A stretch of 64,000 bases of DNA from assembly GCF_037975245.1 (NCBI RefSeq), contig NC_092582.1, positions 2,848,501-2,912,500 of the forward strand. Reading direction: 5' to 3'. Below the pieces are notes generated by a model that saw only the letters and a program-made list of their open reading frames with translations, did not search any database and had not been told where the DNA came from. Positions 53,918 through 64,000 of the stretch are shown one piece after another; position 1 is the first letter of the stretch, and every line of letters starts with the position of its first letter. This DNA is from Apostichopus japonicus (Eukaryota > Echinodermata > Holothuroidea > Aspidochirotida > Stichopodidae). Made by a program: the position numbers and the translations under genes.

Positions 53918-56900
53918 GTAAGTCATAAGAAAGCATCATGTCTGCTTGTTAAGCTAAATGCTGAATGATGAAATAGTCATGAGGCTACCTTTAGTTTACC
54001 ATGATAAATTGATGAAGGTGGAATTAATGTCAATGAAAACTTGGAGCAAAACATGACAAATCTTAATCTTTACCCGATCATCATGTTTAGTTTTCCCAAT
54101 ATAACAACCAGATGAGCCCCATTTTTGATGATCATGTAATACTGACTTTCCAGTATTAATTGCCTAATTTCTTTAATTAGACTAGCTAAAGCCTAGTTGT
54201 GAAACTGGAAGAATTGTTCAAGAAAGTCTTGAGACTTGTCAATGTAGACTAATCATAGAAGATAGATTGGGCCTTGACAACACTAAAATTGGTACTTTTA
54301 GTTTACAAGCATTGAAGACTCGCCCCAAACCGCCTGCGGCCATCTGAAAAAGTTACTTTCTGTTGCTTGCAAGTGACATTATGTTCGTGTCGCTACAAAA
54401 TGCAGACTAATGAAACGTGATATCTTGTTATCTTTAGCTGGACCTGAGATGTCCATCGCTGTATCGTTTATACACTATGCTAAGTTTTATTAGTATGTTA
54501 GCCATTACACTGTTGGTAGCAAGCTGTTTGTGTATTTTCTGGGAACGATGGTGGTGTCTAACACTTCTGTTACACCTCATTCGAAACTAGGTCAGATTAC
54601 CGGCATAAGACGTTCCTTTTTGCGCGAGTCTTCACACCCCTTTAAATAATATTCAGGTCTTTTATGGTAATGTCACTTTTGTTAGTGAAAGTGCATTTGT
54701 CACTAAGTTAACAACATATTCCAATGCTATTGTGGTAGTTTTGTCAGTTTTGTTTTGTTTGTGACATATATGAATTTCAAAGCAGTGATTGACTCGAGGT
54801 AGAAATCCATTCAGGTCATTGGTTTAACTATGTCCAGTTTAACTATGGACATAGCAAATTTTTAATAGTTTTCAGGTCCTCTGAGAGGACCATATTTTGT
54901 TTGGATGACCAGAATCAAAGGATGATATGTTGTTTACATCACATTCAGATTGCATGGTAACTAAATACCCTCAAGTAGGTAGAATTGTAAATATTTTTTT
55001 AAAAAATTGCTCTTCTCTGGCAATATGCATAATGTGAACATGTTGGTCAATTTTCAACTTGTCTTTACTTTGTTGTATCATTTAGATATCTGCCCATTAG
55101 TAGCAATAGATGGTCTCACGGTTCAGACGAGCTCATCCTATGTGGCTTCAAGCACTCCCTTCAACATTACAATCTCTGTTGTGGATGGAACTCCTGAACT
55201 TTTTGTAATCTCAATCTCAGAGCAAGGCGATCCTGTGGATGAGATCATAGTGGAAAGAAGTAATCTGTGTGAAACATTCAGGCCCACCCAGATAGAAATT
55301 GTTCTTCAAGAAAGAGGTGCATTACAATTTTAAAATAAATAAATGACTTTCTATGGTGATGAGTAGAATTCAATACTATGTAAAAGATTAGACTACTGTA
55401 CAGTATTGTAATGTAGTACAGTACTGTAGTACAGTATTGTACAGTACTGTACAGTTCTGTACTGTACTACAGTACTGTAATACATTACAGTACTGTACAG
55501 TAGCCTACATTTCTGTACAATACAGTACAGTACACTTCTGTACAGTTTTGTAATGTACAGTTTTGTACAGTTTTGTAATGTAGTACAAGTACTGTACAAT
55601 ACAGCATTTTACTGTACAGTACTGTACAGTTCTGTACAGTACTGTACATAACTGTACTGTACTGTACGTACTACAGTACTGTAATACATTTACAATACTG
55701 TACAGTAGCCTACATTTCTGTACAGTACAGTACAGTACACTTCTGTACAGTTTTGTAATGTACAGTTTTGTACAGTTTTGTAATGTAGTACAAGTACTGT
55801 ACAATACAGCATTTTACTGTACAGTACTGTACAGTACTGTACATAACTGTACTGTACTGTACGTACTACAGTACTGTAATACATTTACAATACTGTACAG
55901 TAGCCTACATTTCTGTACAATACAGTACAGTACACTTCTGTACAGTTTTGTAATGTAGTACAAGTACTGTACAGTACAGCATTGTACTGTACAGTACTGT
56001 ACAGTTCTGTACAGTACTGTACTGTACTGTACTACAGTACTGTAATACATTACAATACTGTACAGTAGCCTACATTTCTGTACAGTACAGTACAGTACAC
56101 TTCTGTACAGTTTTGTAATGTACAGTTTTGTACAGTTTTGTAATGTAGTACCAGTACTGTACAGTACAGTTATGTACAGTACTGTCATGTAGTACAGTAC
56201 AGTAAAGTACTGTTCTGTACAGAGCTGTAAAGTACAGTTCTGTACTGTACTGCCATGTAGTACAGTTCTGTACAGTTATGTAATGTAGCTTGTTAATAGA
56301 AAGGAGAAACAGATCATTTTAAATACAGTCCTGAAGCTATTTCTGCAATACCATACATTCACTTTAAGTAGGCTTCTTATGTTTTTTTCCTATCAATGTT
56401 GATTTCGTTTTAACAAACACATTCACAGACATTGTCATGAACTTTTGATTTACAAGACTTTTGCACATAGACAGAGTAAATCTAATTATTTCTAATAAGT
56501 TCTCTGTTTTATTTGAAGGCGTATCAGTCAATACTGGATCATAAGTTCCTATATTTTAAAAGAAGAAGAGAAAGGTTGGGCAGGGGTGAGTGTGAGTAGA
56601 AAAGAAATGGATTACAAGAGGGATTTTAGATCCTCTGTAATATGTACTTAATATATATGAAGTTACTTTGCAGTCAATTATTTCTCAGTATTTTTCTCTC
56701 AAAAAGAGAGACATATAAAAACCTGTTAGGAAACTGCTAGCCCTAAGTCTATATAATAGCCGATGTAGGTAAAATGTGTAGAAAAAAGTCTTTCTCTGAA
56801 GAAGAAGATCTTGTTAAGATCAAACATACCCCCAAGGTTTTACCTTTTCAAGTGATTGAGATCAACTTTCTTTTCTTGTCATTTTTATATTAGGTGAATA

Positions 56901-59900
56901 CAAAATAGCAGTCTCTGGGTCAAACGACATCTCATCAGACTATGCAGAGGTGGAAGTCACAGCCCAGAATCCAATCACAGGTCTGGAGATTTTCCCAACA
57001 GCTATTGTACGTGTTCTTCACTATCCTGTTACATTCAATTTCAATTTCCTGGTCTATCCAGAGTCTCCAAGGCCAAGCAACCTGGTCTCTGTCTTGACGG
57101 CAGACCTGATTACCAATTTTAGAGGTGAGCTAGTTTACTACTATTTGAGTACTAAAAATTAATTGATGTTTAACATAATAACAAAGTCAAATATTTAAAG
57201 AAAGAAAAAAGTATGTATGTTAATGAGGACTTATGAATGAAGCATACTTTTTATAAGACATTCACCCAAGTTACAGCCTGGCCATGAAAGCCAAATGAGA
57301 AGTTATGAAATGAAGCTTACTCTATAAGACTTTAACCCAAGTTACAGCCTGGCCATGAAAGCCAAATGAGAACTTATGAAATGAAGCTTACTCTATAAGA
57401 CTTAAACCCAAGATACAGCCTGGCCATGAAAGCCAAATGAGAACTTATGAAATGAAGCATGCACATTGATACTTGCCTCCTAACTTCTGTTCTGTTGTAT
57501 GGAATACAAACTGTTACAATTTATGCACATTGCTGTGATGAGTGCATTTTGATATTATCGTTGATGTCATACATGGACTATTTCAACAAATGCTCTCATA
57601 TTTCTGCTAGTTCAAAGCATTATTACATCATCTTGGGAAAAAAAAATTCAAGTGTGTGTCGGAATTTTAGTTTATGTTGGTTATATATGAACATGTTGTA
57701 TTAAATGGAGTGGAGCCTGAAGGGACCATCGTTATCCAATCAGTGAAAAACAAAATAAAATAAAACTGTTAGCAAAACTGCTTATCCACTAGAGAGCCTG
57801 TGTAGGAGAATGTGTAAAAGTAAGTTGGCATGACGTTTCGATCCTAGCAGGATCTTCTTCAAAGGCTAAATGACAAGTAACGTACAGTAACAGAAGGGAC
57901 AAAAACATGCACAAAATGCAGACAAGTTAATGAGCATGGTGAACACACAGAGATAGATGTAAGGGGATTAGTAGACAAGGGATGGAGAGAAGAAAGAAAG
58001 AAACCAACAGGGGAAGAGGAGAGGTAGGAGATAAACAGTGGAGGGACAAAGAGAGGATTAAAGGAACAGGGTAGGGAATAAACTGGAGACGGACAAAGAC
58101 AGAAAGGTGTGGAGAAAAAAGGGTGGAAGAGAGCTATGAGAAGAGGAGTGATGGGGGGGACAAGGGGAGAAGGAGGGGGGACAGAAGAAAAGTTAGTCAG
58201 TGAAAAACAATACAGACAAAGATGTATTTAAAGTCCTTTCCTGGTTGTTCTGACTGGTTGAATTTTCCCCATACATTAAAGTCTCAATGTGTGGTTTTAC
58301 AAAATACGGCAATCAAATCTCTCTGTTTTGTTTACCTGTGTGCTAGCCAGTGTTAGGTCCATTCTCTTGAATAGTACGGCCTTACCAATGTAGCTTGCAA
58401 AATTGTGTCATTTCCTTCCAATGCAATGAATAAACAGGTGTTTTCAGACGTTTCCTCCGTAAAATTGGGCCAAAAAAGTGGACGATACGGGTATATATAG
58501 GTTACATTTGTGTAATGAACATGCTGGTATGGGCGATCGCAGTGATTTTACGGTAAATTGTACACGCCTGAAGGGCAACAGAAAATATATTTCTTTCTTT
58601 CGATTGCGACAGCTTTTCTCCATGAAACCCACCTGGTCAGAGTGCATTTAGAATAGGAAATATTGAACCTGCTTCGGAAGTTTGTTTGCCAAAGTTCATC
58701 ATCATCAAACACACATTGAGACTTTAAGTAGCTGTTGAATTAGACAAATACATGTCTCAGTGGGGCAAGATCCTTTGAGGTTGGCAGAAGTGCCGGCATT
58801 GTTGATATCTGGGCATCGGTGACCATTAATAAAGTTTCTAACATATTTTGGGGGCAATGATGACCTTGAAGAAGCTTTATCCACCTGTACTGTAGGTATC
58901 TTCGGCTGCAGTGATCTCCATCATTAATGCTGCTGCATTTTGGAGTCTCATGCAATATATATAATCAGAACAGGCTTTAAAGTAGTTTAAATTAGTGGTG
59001 ATCAGATACGTATATTCGTATGTTGTACAGCAATAACACTGATGGTACAGTAGATGTTGTCACTAACATTTTGGAAGAAAACTAAAGTGTTCTGGTTTTT
59101 ATATTAGAATAATTTTTCGCCCGTATCGAATGGTACAATGATATTCTTGCTAATTCTATCCAAACATGTATTGCAGGTTGCAGGAACCATAGTATTTAAT
59201 TGGAGCCTCCAATAACTGCATGCTGCCTAGAATGTCATCGTGTAATTATTCCCTGATTGTCATGCTAAATTCAAGTTCTCTGGCTTTTACAGTATTCAGG
59301 CAACGCAGTAATTGGGATATCAACTGGCCCAGGTCTGATACAATACCTTGGTCTGTTACTTGGAATGAGGACGAAGCACCACCTGGCTTGTATACGGCAA
59401 ACATAACATTTTATAACCAAATCAGTGAATGTTCATCTTCTACTCAAGTTCAGATAGTTCAAGATCTGTATAATGTTACAGTGAGAAGTTCTTCTGGTGA
59501 GTTTACAGACAGACAGATAATGAGTAGAAATTGTCTGTGTTTTGTTTAGAATATTTCAATCATTAATTCCCAAATGGAAAATTATATTTCTCCGAAAGAG
59601 TTGCGTGTGATTAACTTTTAACAACACATACTATTAACAGACTAAGACTAAGAGTACCATTCTAATGTATCAGGTTTCCAAGATGATCAACAAGATTGCA
59701 AAGCCAAATTTAAGTATTTAAAAAACATGCCATGATGCCATCACACAGACCACCTTCTGTGATCCACTTGCTGGAGTAATTGGCTTAAGGTCTAGGTCAA
59801 TCAATTAACCATATCTCAAGTTGTGACAAGATAAAATTGAGATGGGGTTTCAATAGGGGATGCCCTGGATTTCAAATCTGTCCGAATTTTCAGTGATTTT

Positions 59901-62900
59901 TCGAATCTGGTTTCCAGTCAGATTTTTCTCTACATTTGGCCAGATTATCCTGATTTAAAAGTAACCCACAATCAGACATGAGCTTTTTCTGCGAATTCGT
60001 GGAATATCAGTGATTTCTCTTCTACCTCGGGGACAAAAACTTTTAGCCTAACACACTGTAGCATACTCAAACTGGAGCCTTTACCGCAATTTTTGCAACG
60101 TTCCATGATTTTTTTTTTACCTCAGGCTCATCCCTGCACAATGGGTCATAAGTATAGAAATCAGCTTTTGAATTTTTCCCTTTTTTTGGTAATTAGTATT
60201 TTCTAAGCTAACTTAGGGAAACCCTAAAATTACATCTGAGCCCCCATAGTAGCAGAGAAATAACTCGCACGCCTGCTTTGCACCACTACAGTATTTGTTC
60301 CTCTCATGAGCTATCACATAGTTCCTGCCTGTTATAAAGCCTAACCTGTATTACAGTATAATAGGAATTTGCAGCCTTCACTAAAATCCTACTGAACTGC
60401 TTTTCAAATATGGCCTTATTTCCTAGTTGCATAATTTAATGGTTCTAGATGAAAATAACATTCGAAAGATATTCCCTTACTATATCCACAAGTTAAATTT
60501 TGTTGTAAAAAATGTTATTATCCCAATTAACACAGACTTAAATAATAAAAATGTCATTCCACCTCTCCTAATGAAATAAATATAATTTTGAAAGGAAATT
60601 TAGATAGTCACTTATAGGTCTCATAAAAAGAGCAACTTTTTTTTTATGACCAGATTTGGGGGGGCGAGGAGGGTAGGGGAGAAAGATGCATTTGATCTAT
60701 TAAAGTTTGTCTGTCCGTCTGTCTGTCTATCTGTTTGTCTGTCTATCTATGTCAACGTAGCGGATTTATAACATTTAATATAACAATGCAGTGTGTGTAT
60801 TTCTCCACACAGTATCCACTGAACCACCCCTGCTCAAGTTGCTTTGAATCTGTCAGTAAACGATCTCAATCCTAGTCTCCATTACATTTATCTTTTAATG
60901 TCTGATCTCTCTTAGGGTCAAACGATGGATCTCCAGGAAGTCAGATCTATAACCCAGATGAAGAAATACACTTTCAGTGCTATGTTGAAAAAGGAGACAT
61001 TGAGTGGGTGACATGGAGGTTGCCATCTCAAACCACTTTCAATACCACTTCTTGTAGTTTCAATCACACCTTTCCATACCCATGCAGTAATACAGTCCTG
61101 GTCACAGTTCATAACCAACTTTCATCTGCTACCGGCCAGATAACAGTAGTGACTCTTGAACCAGGAACACCAACAGGTTTGTCAGAGATGGGCAACTTTA
61201 GTTTCTCACCTGAAAGTTTCAATAATCCCAAAGATTGCAAACAGAAAAGTAAAGTTTTTTTTTTTTTTAATTCTGAAATTGTTTGTGCTGTAAAACATCT
61301 TCTGATGTAGGAAATGCAAAAGCTTGGAAGCATTTGAATATCAATGTTATGAAAGACGTCTAGTTCAGTTTATGGGTGGACCTTTTATCTGGAATACAGC
61401 AAATGTTGGGATTTAATCGTTAATATTTCTATACTCATATGACTTCTGCAAATGTATGTACTGTAATTTTAAAGTATTATTGAAGCTTCAAAAACACAAC
61501 ACAATTGTAAAAATATGTTCTTCATCTCCATCTCTACAGCAGATTCTGTCCTTGAGATACAACATTTTGAAATAAATTCATTTATCTGCTGAATTCTTTC
61601 CAACAATTTGTATTTATAATCTCATACCAAACACGAAATTGACAAAGTCTTAAAAGTCCACAAAGATACAAGGCAGCAAAAAGCGAAACAAGCGTTTCCC
61701 CCTGGATCTGTTTTAATGACCAGTAAAAAAGACTTTTACTAGGAGAGTGTAATTCAGGAGATGCACTTATATGGTTGCAACAGCTGTTGGATTTGTTTGT
61801 TATATAAGTAAGGCTGATGTGGTACGAATGGCAAAGCGGAGCTGCTGCACACGAGAGATACGATCACTGGATGTCATGCCAGAATCAAATGTGTAACCAA
61901 GTTGCGAATTGTGGATGCATCAGTTATATCTGAAGGGCCAACACTAAAGTCAGAAGACTGTGACTTTATCGCACTGTTTAGTTGGGAGTCAAAATGATCA
62001 AATTCAAGGCCTTTGAGATCATTTTCAGTATAAAATAGCTTTGAGACATCCTAATACCAGTAATTAGTCAATGCGAGATTAAAAGGCTAGATAAACTAGC
62101 ACTGATCAGAACTTTGATCTTTTTTTTTTTTTTTTCCATCTCATTTATTCAAAAGTATCATAACATATGGTACACACTTGTTTAAATTATTATTACAATT
62201 TTTACATTATTTACAATTCTGATTACTACATTGTTATGTCAGCTCAATGTTACAAAGGAACTATTTACAAAATGAGAAAAATGTTTCCGAACTGAGTATT
62301 TTCCCCCCTCGCTTCTTTTATAAATATATGTGAACATATAAATACCAGTACACATACATAAATACATAGATATACACATATATGTACATTCATACCTAAA
62401 TATATATACATTCAAATATATGTATATATACATGCATACACAAATATTAATATGTTACATATTATTATAATAATTATTATTATTATGTTTATTATTATTT
62501 TTATTATAATTATTAAATATTTATAAGTTTTAATATTATTATTATTATAACTATTAGTATTAGTATTATTAAATAACATAGGTTATACATATATACAATT
62601 ATAATCAAATAATAAGCAAAATGTAACTTGTGTTAAACAGATATTCTAAAAGTGGTCATATTAGTAGCATATCTAGCAAATTTGTTATTAATGAGTAACC
62701 ACTTTATAACTTTAAGTGTATAGCATCATGTGAAAGAAGATATGTGTTGACATCGGGATTTGCGTCATGTAAGTCTTTTTTTTTTTTTTTTTTTCTTCAA
62801 CCATATTAGATTTGTATCTTTCTCATAAAAGCAAGTACATTACATGTCTTGTATATCGTTGAGATACATAGGTAGGTTTCCATATATAATTGTGGAATCA

Positions 62901-64000
62901 TATGTAAATATGATCAGAACTTTGATCAGTAAGAAGAAATTGTTTTTGGTAAACAAATCTGGGAGTCGTCTGGGTATATTGCCGACCATGTTTCTGAATT
63001 CTACTAATCTTTAAGCAGTAATAAAGCCCTGCAGTAAGAGTTGAACTCACTGAGTATTTTCCCCCATCTTCTTGATGAAGGTCTTTGCTCAACGAAATCC
63101 ATAAGCAACTTCTCAGCAAGCATGGACTCAGCCTTCCACAGATCAGGCGATCCTTTCAACTTAACCATGTCTTTGGATGAAGGGGCTCCAGTGACATATG
63201 TTATTCGCATATGGAAGGATGGCGTCCTAGTAAATATAACTACTGTGGAAAGGAATGATTCCTGTGTCACTTACGTTGAGACTGTGGTCGTTCTTGTTAT
63301 TATGGATCCAGGTATGTCTGTAGGCAGACTTTATAAAGTTGCTCAGACGTAGTCTGACCGTAGTATCACATGCTTAACTTGCACACATTTATAACTATGT
63401 TAATATTCAGTGTTTGTTAATTATGTAATATTTAAATCTAACAAAGAAAATTTATAAGAATAAAAAAAAGCAACATCTACATGTGAGAATCAAATGGAAA
63501 TTTGGGATATTTATACATTATTTCCATATACTGTAGTTCCATATGTGCATTTGCATATTCTTTTATGCATATATGCATGTTTGAAAATTCTACATAACCC
63601 TGCAAATAAGCTTCAGAAATCCACAATGTTTCTTTAATGGGTATTGCAGGATTTCCCAGCAGTTATCTGGTTCATCTTGTGAATACCAAATCAACCATTT
63701 CTAAGTTGTCATTTTTTCTGATATATCTTGATGTTAGGTCAGTATTCGATGAGTGTCTGTGCATCGAATAAGGAATCAACCAGTGGCGTCCAGATTGAGG
63801 TAAATGTCCAGAACCCGTTGGAAGAGTTCTATCTGTATGAACCACCTGTAATTTACGTCACAGGAGATTACGTTGATGTCTACCTTGATTACGAAATGGG
63901 ACCACCATCTCCGATTCCAACGAGCCTGTACAGGAGAACCGAGAGCGACTTAGACAATTACGAAAGTAAAGTATTTAACAATGGCAGTCATTTTCAAAGA
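53845..64000 (+). CDS. PKD-like repeat ectodomain protein, probable polycystin-1/REJ family (5' part, partial)
   Basis: Exons at 53845-53917, 55086-55316, 56894-57124, 59293-59496, 60916-61248, 63081-63311 and 63738-63965 join in one open frame that continues past the window. It begins with a signal peptide (MKLDITLIVLELCIACC), so the product enters the secretory route. The rest is a chain of about four PKD-like beta-sandwich domains. Their most typical segments are GEYKIAVSGSNDISS followed by VEVTAQNPITGLEI, and NTVLVTVHNQLSSATGQITV, as in polycystin-1 repeats. The usual WDFGDG motif is missing. Every intron is phase 1, so each exon is a symmetric unit. Exons 6 and 7 repeat exons 2 and 3. 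No frameshift or stop is seen. REJ, GPS, PLAT or channel segments, if present, lie outside the window, so assignment to polycystin-1 is inference; a secreted or other PKD-repeat receptor is possible. Confidence 0.7.
54306..54645 (+). mobile_element. TTAA-ended (piggyBac-like) MITE, family 3, copy 2
   Basis: Begins GCATTGAAGACTCGCCCC and ends GCGCGAGTCTTCACACCCCT then TTAA (54,642-54,645). Reverse-complementing the right end gives a terminal repeat matching the TTAAAGGCATTGAAGACT start of the 29,111 copy. The left TTAA is lost here. It lies in intron 1 of the PKD-like gene. Confidence 0.7.
55086..55316 (+). CDS. PKD-like gene exon 2: module A, first copy
   Basis: Phase 1-1, 231 bases, 77 codons: DICPLVAIDGLTVQTSSS.. 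PFNITISVVDGTPELFVI.. IIVERSNLCET.. It forms the first half of a PKD-like domain. It aligns without gaps to exon 6 of the same gene, about 30% identical by my count, sharing PFN-T-S, G-P, VI-I, VER and the Cys after it. Confidence 0.8.
55388..56286 (+). repeat. TACAGTACTGTA satellite with higher-order units
   Basis: Nearly all of the segment is built from 5-base TACTG/TACAG words, many forming the palindrome TACAGTACTGTA. A marker TAGCCTACATTTCTGTAC recurs at 55,501, 55,706, 55,901 and 56,066, giving higher-order units of roughly 165-205 bases. It lies in intron 2 of the PKD-like gene. All Tyr/Cys/Thr/Val-rich open frames here are artefacts. Confidence 0.95.
56894..57124 (+). CDS. PKD-like gene exon 3: module B, first copy
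   Basis: Phase 1-1, 231 bases, 77 codons: GEYKIAVSGSNDISSDYAEV then EVTAQNPITGLEI completes the first PKD-like domain. PVTFNFNFLVYPESPRPSNL begins the next. It aligns to exon 7 (GQYSMSVCASN.. EVNVQNP.. PSPIPTSL), about 25% identical by my count. Confidence 0.8.
57228..57455 (+). repeat. Minisatellite, 71-bp unit, about three copies
   Basis: TTACAGCCTGGCCATGAAAG recurs at 57,271, 57,342 and 57,413 (the last with GATACAG). Copies are nearly identical, and the array lies in intron 3 of the PKD-like gene, starting about 100 bases after exon 3. Confidence 0.9.
57834..57862 (-). ncRNA. Hammerhead-like motif (candidate), minus strand
   Basis: Read on the minus strand: TTGAAGA, then GATCCTGCTAGGATC (perfect 6-bp stem, 3-base loop), then GAAAC and GTCA. 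This is the box-stem-box order of a hammerhead core (CUGAUGA, stem II, GAAA) with two changes in the first box. Similar GACGTTTCGATCC..GGATCTTCTTC sequences are familiar from dispersed repeats in animals. A purine-rich tract follows on the + strand. Ribozyme activity is unlikely with these changes. Confidence 0.3.
57880..58195 (+). repeat. Purine-rich tract of about 300 bases
   Basis: Strong strand asymmetry: almost only A and G on the + strand (GGAGAGAAGAAAGAAAGAAA, GGGGAAGAGGAGAGG, GGGGAGAAGGAGGGGGG). It follows directly on the hammerhead-like motif and is probably part of the same dispersed element. Confidence 0.7.
58276..58727. mobile_element. TTAA-bounded MITE with 13-bp-plus inverted ends (piggyBac-like)
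   Basis: TTAA then AGTCTCAATGTGT at the left and ACACATTGAGACT then TTAA at the right form a perfect 17-base inverted repeat including the TTAA target. TTAA duplication is the hallmark of piggyBac-type insertion. Length is 452 bp with no transposase. It lies in intron 3 of the PKD-like gene and is unrelated in sequence to the family at 29,111 and 54,306. Confidence 0.8.
59293..59496 (+). CDS. PKD-like gene exon 4
   Basis: Phase 1-1, 204 bases, 68 codons: RQRSNWDINWPRSDTIPWSV, TWNEDEAPPGLYTANITFYN and QISECSSSTQVQIVQDLYNV. The GLYTANITFYNQIS segment has the PKD G-Y-T-V-x-N-x-S spacing; sequons NIT and NVT are present. An upstream open stretch from 59,220 is intron. Confidence 0.75.
60708..60752 (+). 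repeat. (GTCT)n/(ATCT)n microsatellite
   Basis: GTCTGTCCGTCTGTCTGTCT followed by ATCTGTTTGTCTGTCTATCT. Located in intron 4 of the PKD-like gene, about 165 bases before exon 5. Confidence 0.9.
60916..61248 (+). CDS. PKD-like gene exon 5 (3' border uncertain)
   Basis: Enters in phase 1 with GSNDGSPGSQIYNPDEEI and continues HFQCYVEKGDIEWVTWRL, then CSNTVLVTVHNQLSSATG and QITVVTLEPGTPTG. Two donors leave in phase 1: GTTTGT after 61,176 (87 codons) or GTAAAG after 61,248 (111 codons, adding NFSFSPESFNNPKDCKQK). I prefer the latter because the donor is nearer consensus. The ATG at 61,008 is internal. Confidence 0.7.
62103..62927 (-). mobile_element. Retroposed insert with poly(A) tail and 17-bp target duplication
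   Basis: TGATCAGAACTTTGATC occurs at 62,103-62,119 and again at 62,911-62,927. Between them the insert begins on the + strand with a T run, that is, a poly(A) tail on the minus strand. TTTATT at 62,144-62,149 is an AATAAA signal about ten bases before that tail. A second T run lies at about 62,776-62,796. The body is AT-rich with ATAC and TTA microsatellites; no coding sequence is recognised. It lies in intron 5 of the PKD-like gene, 153 bases before exon 6. Confidence 0.8.
63081..63311 (+). CDS. PKD-like gene exon 6: module A, second copy
   Basis: Phase 1-1, again exactly 231 bases: GLCSTKSISNFSASMDSA, SGDPFNLTMSLDEGAPVTYV and NITTVERNDSCVTYVETVVV. Same length as exon 2 and aligns to it without gaps, which supports the exon borders although the acceptor (TTGATGAAG) is short of a T/C run. 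Confidence 0.75.
63738..63965 (+). CDS. PKD-like gene exon 7: module B, second copy (right border uncertain)
   Basis: Phase 1 in: GQYSMSVCASNKESTSGVQI, EVNVQNPLEEFYLYEPP and GPPSPIPTSLYRRTESDL. A GTAAAG donor after 63,965 gives 228 bases and phase 1 out, matching its counterpart exon 3 within one codon. The frame stays open to the window end, so a longer exon cannot be excluded. Confidence 0.7.

Noticed and set aside
55393-56188. Several Tyr/Cys/Thr/Val-rich open frames on both strands
   Set aside because: Translation of the TACAG/TACTG satellite.

Overview
The window is metazoan nuclear DNA, probably from a marine deuterostome and most likely an echinoderm. The evidence is: split genes with GT-AG introns of 0.1 to 5.7 kb, dense non-autonomous DNA transposons, long G or C homopolymers, many mini- and microsatellites, and scattered TAGGCCTA-type words. 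The species-level assignment is inference. I see no bacterial operons, CRISPR arrays, rRNA genes or convincing functional tRNA genes. All three protein-coding genes I can support lie on the + strand.

Gene A (about 7.3-12.8 kb, with a possible first exon at 4100) has a CIDE-N-like, ubiquitin-fold N-terminus, an acidic linker and a conserved helical region that I do not recognise as a named family. Its exons splice in phase, except that two exons each carry one extra A in a run of seven A. The gene therefore reads as frameshifted, through assembly error or early decay. Its last exon is not visible.

From 12.8 to 30.4 kb the DNA is mostly transposon and repeat sequence, including two complete hAT-like elements with 8-bp target duplications, a long inverted-repeat element and a 27-bp minisatellite. 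Gene B (30,479-47,837) is a complete 13-exon SLC6 transporter of 705 codons, closest in motifs to glycine transporter 2. A tryptophan of the GlyT2 substrate pocket is glycine here. Its introns hold many TA arrays, a 93-bp minisatellite and two hAT-like MITEs.

From 47.8 to 53.8 kb there is an intergenic stretch with a CR1-like LINE fragment nested inside a DNA transposon. Gene C (53,845 to beyond the right edge) starts with a signal peptide and continues as tandem PKD-like extracellular domains. It looks like the 5' part of a polycystin-1/REJ-type gene. A two-exon module of about 77 + 77 codons recurs about 8 kb later, with every exon bounded by phase-1 introns. Its introns contain a TACAGTACTG-type higher-order satellite, TTAA-ended MITEs, a hammerhead-like motif and a retroposed insert with a 17-bp target duplication.

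The three genes have no evident functional link; they are simply neighbours. All coordinates, counts and identities were derived by eye.
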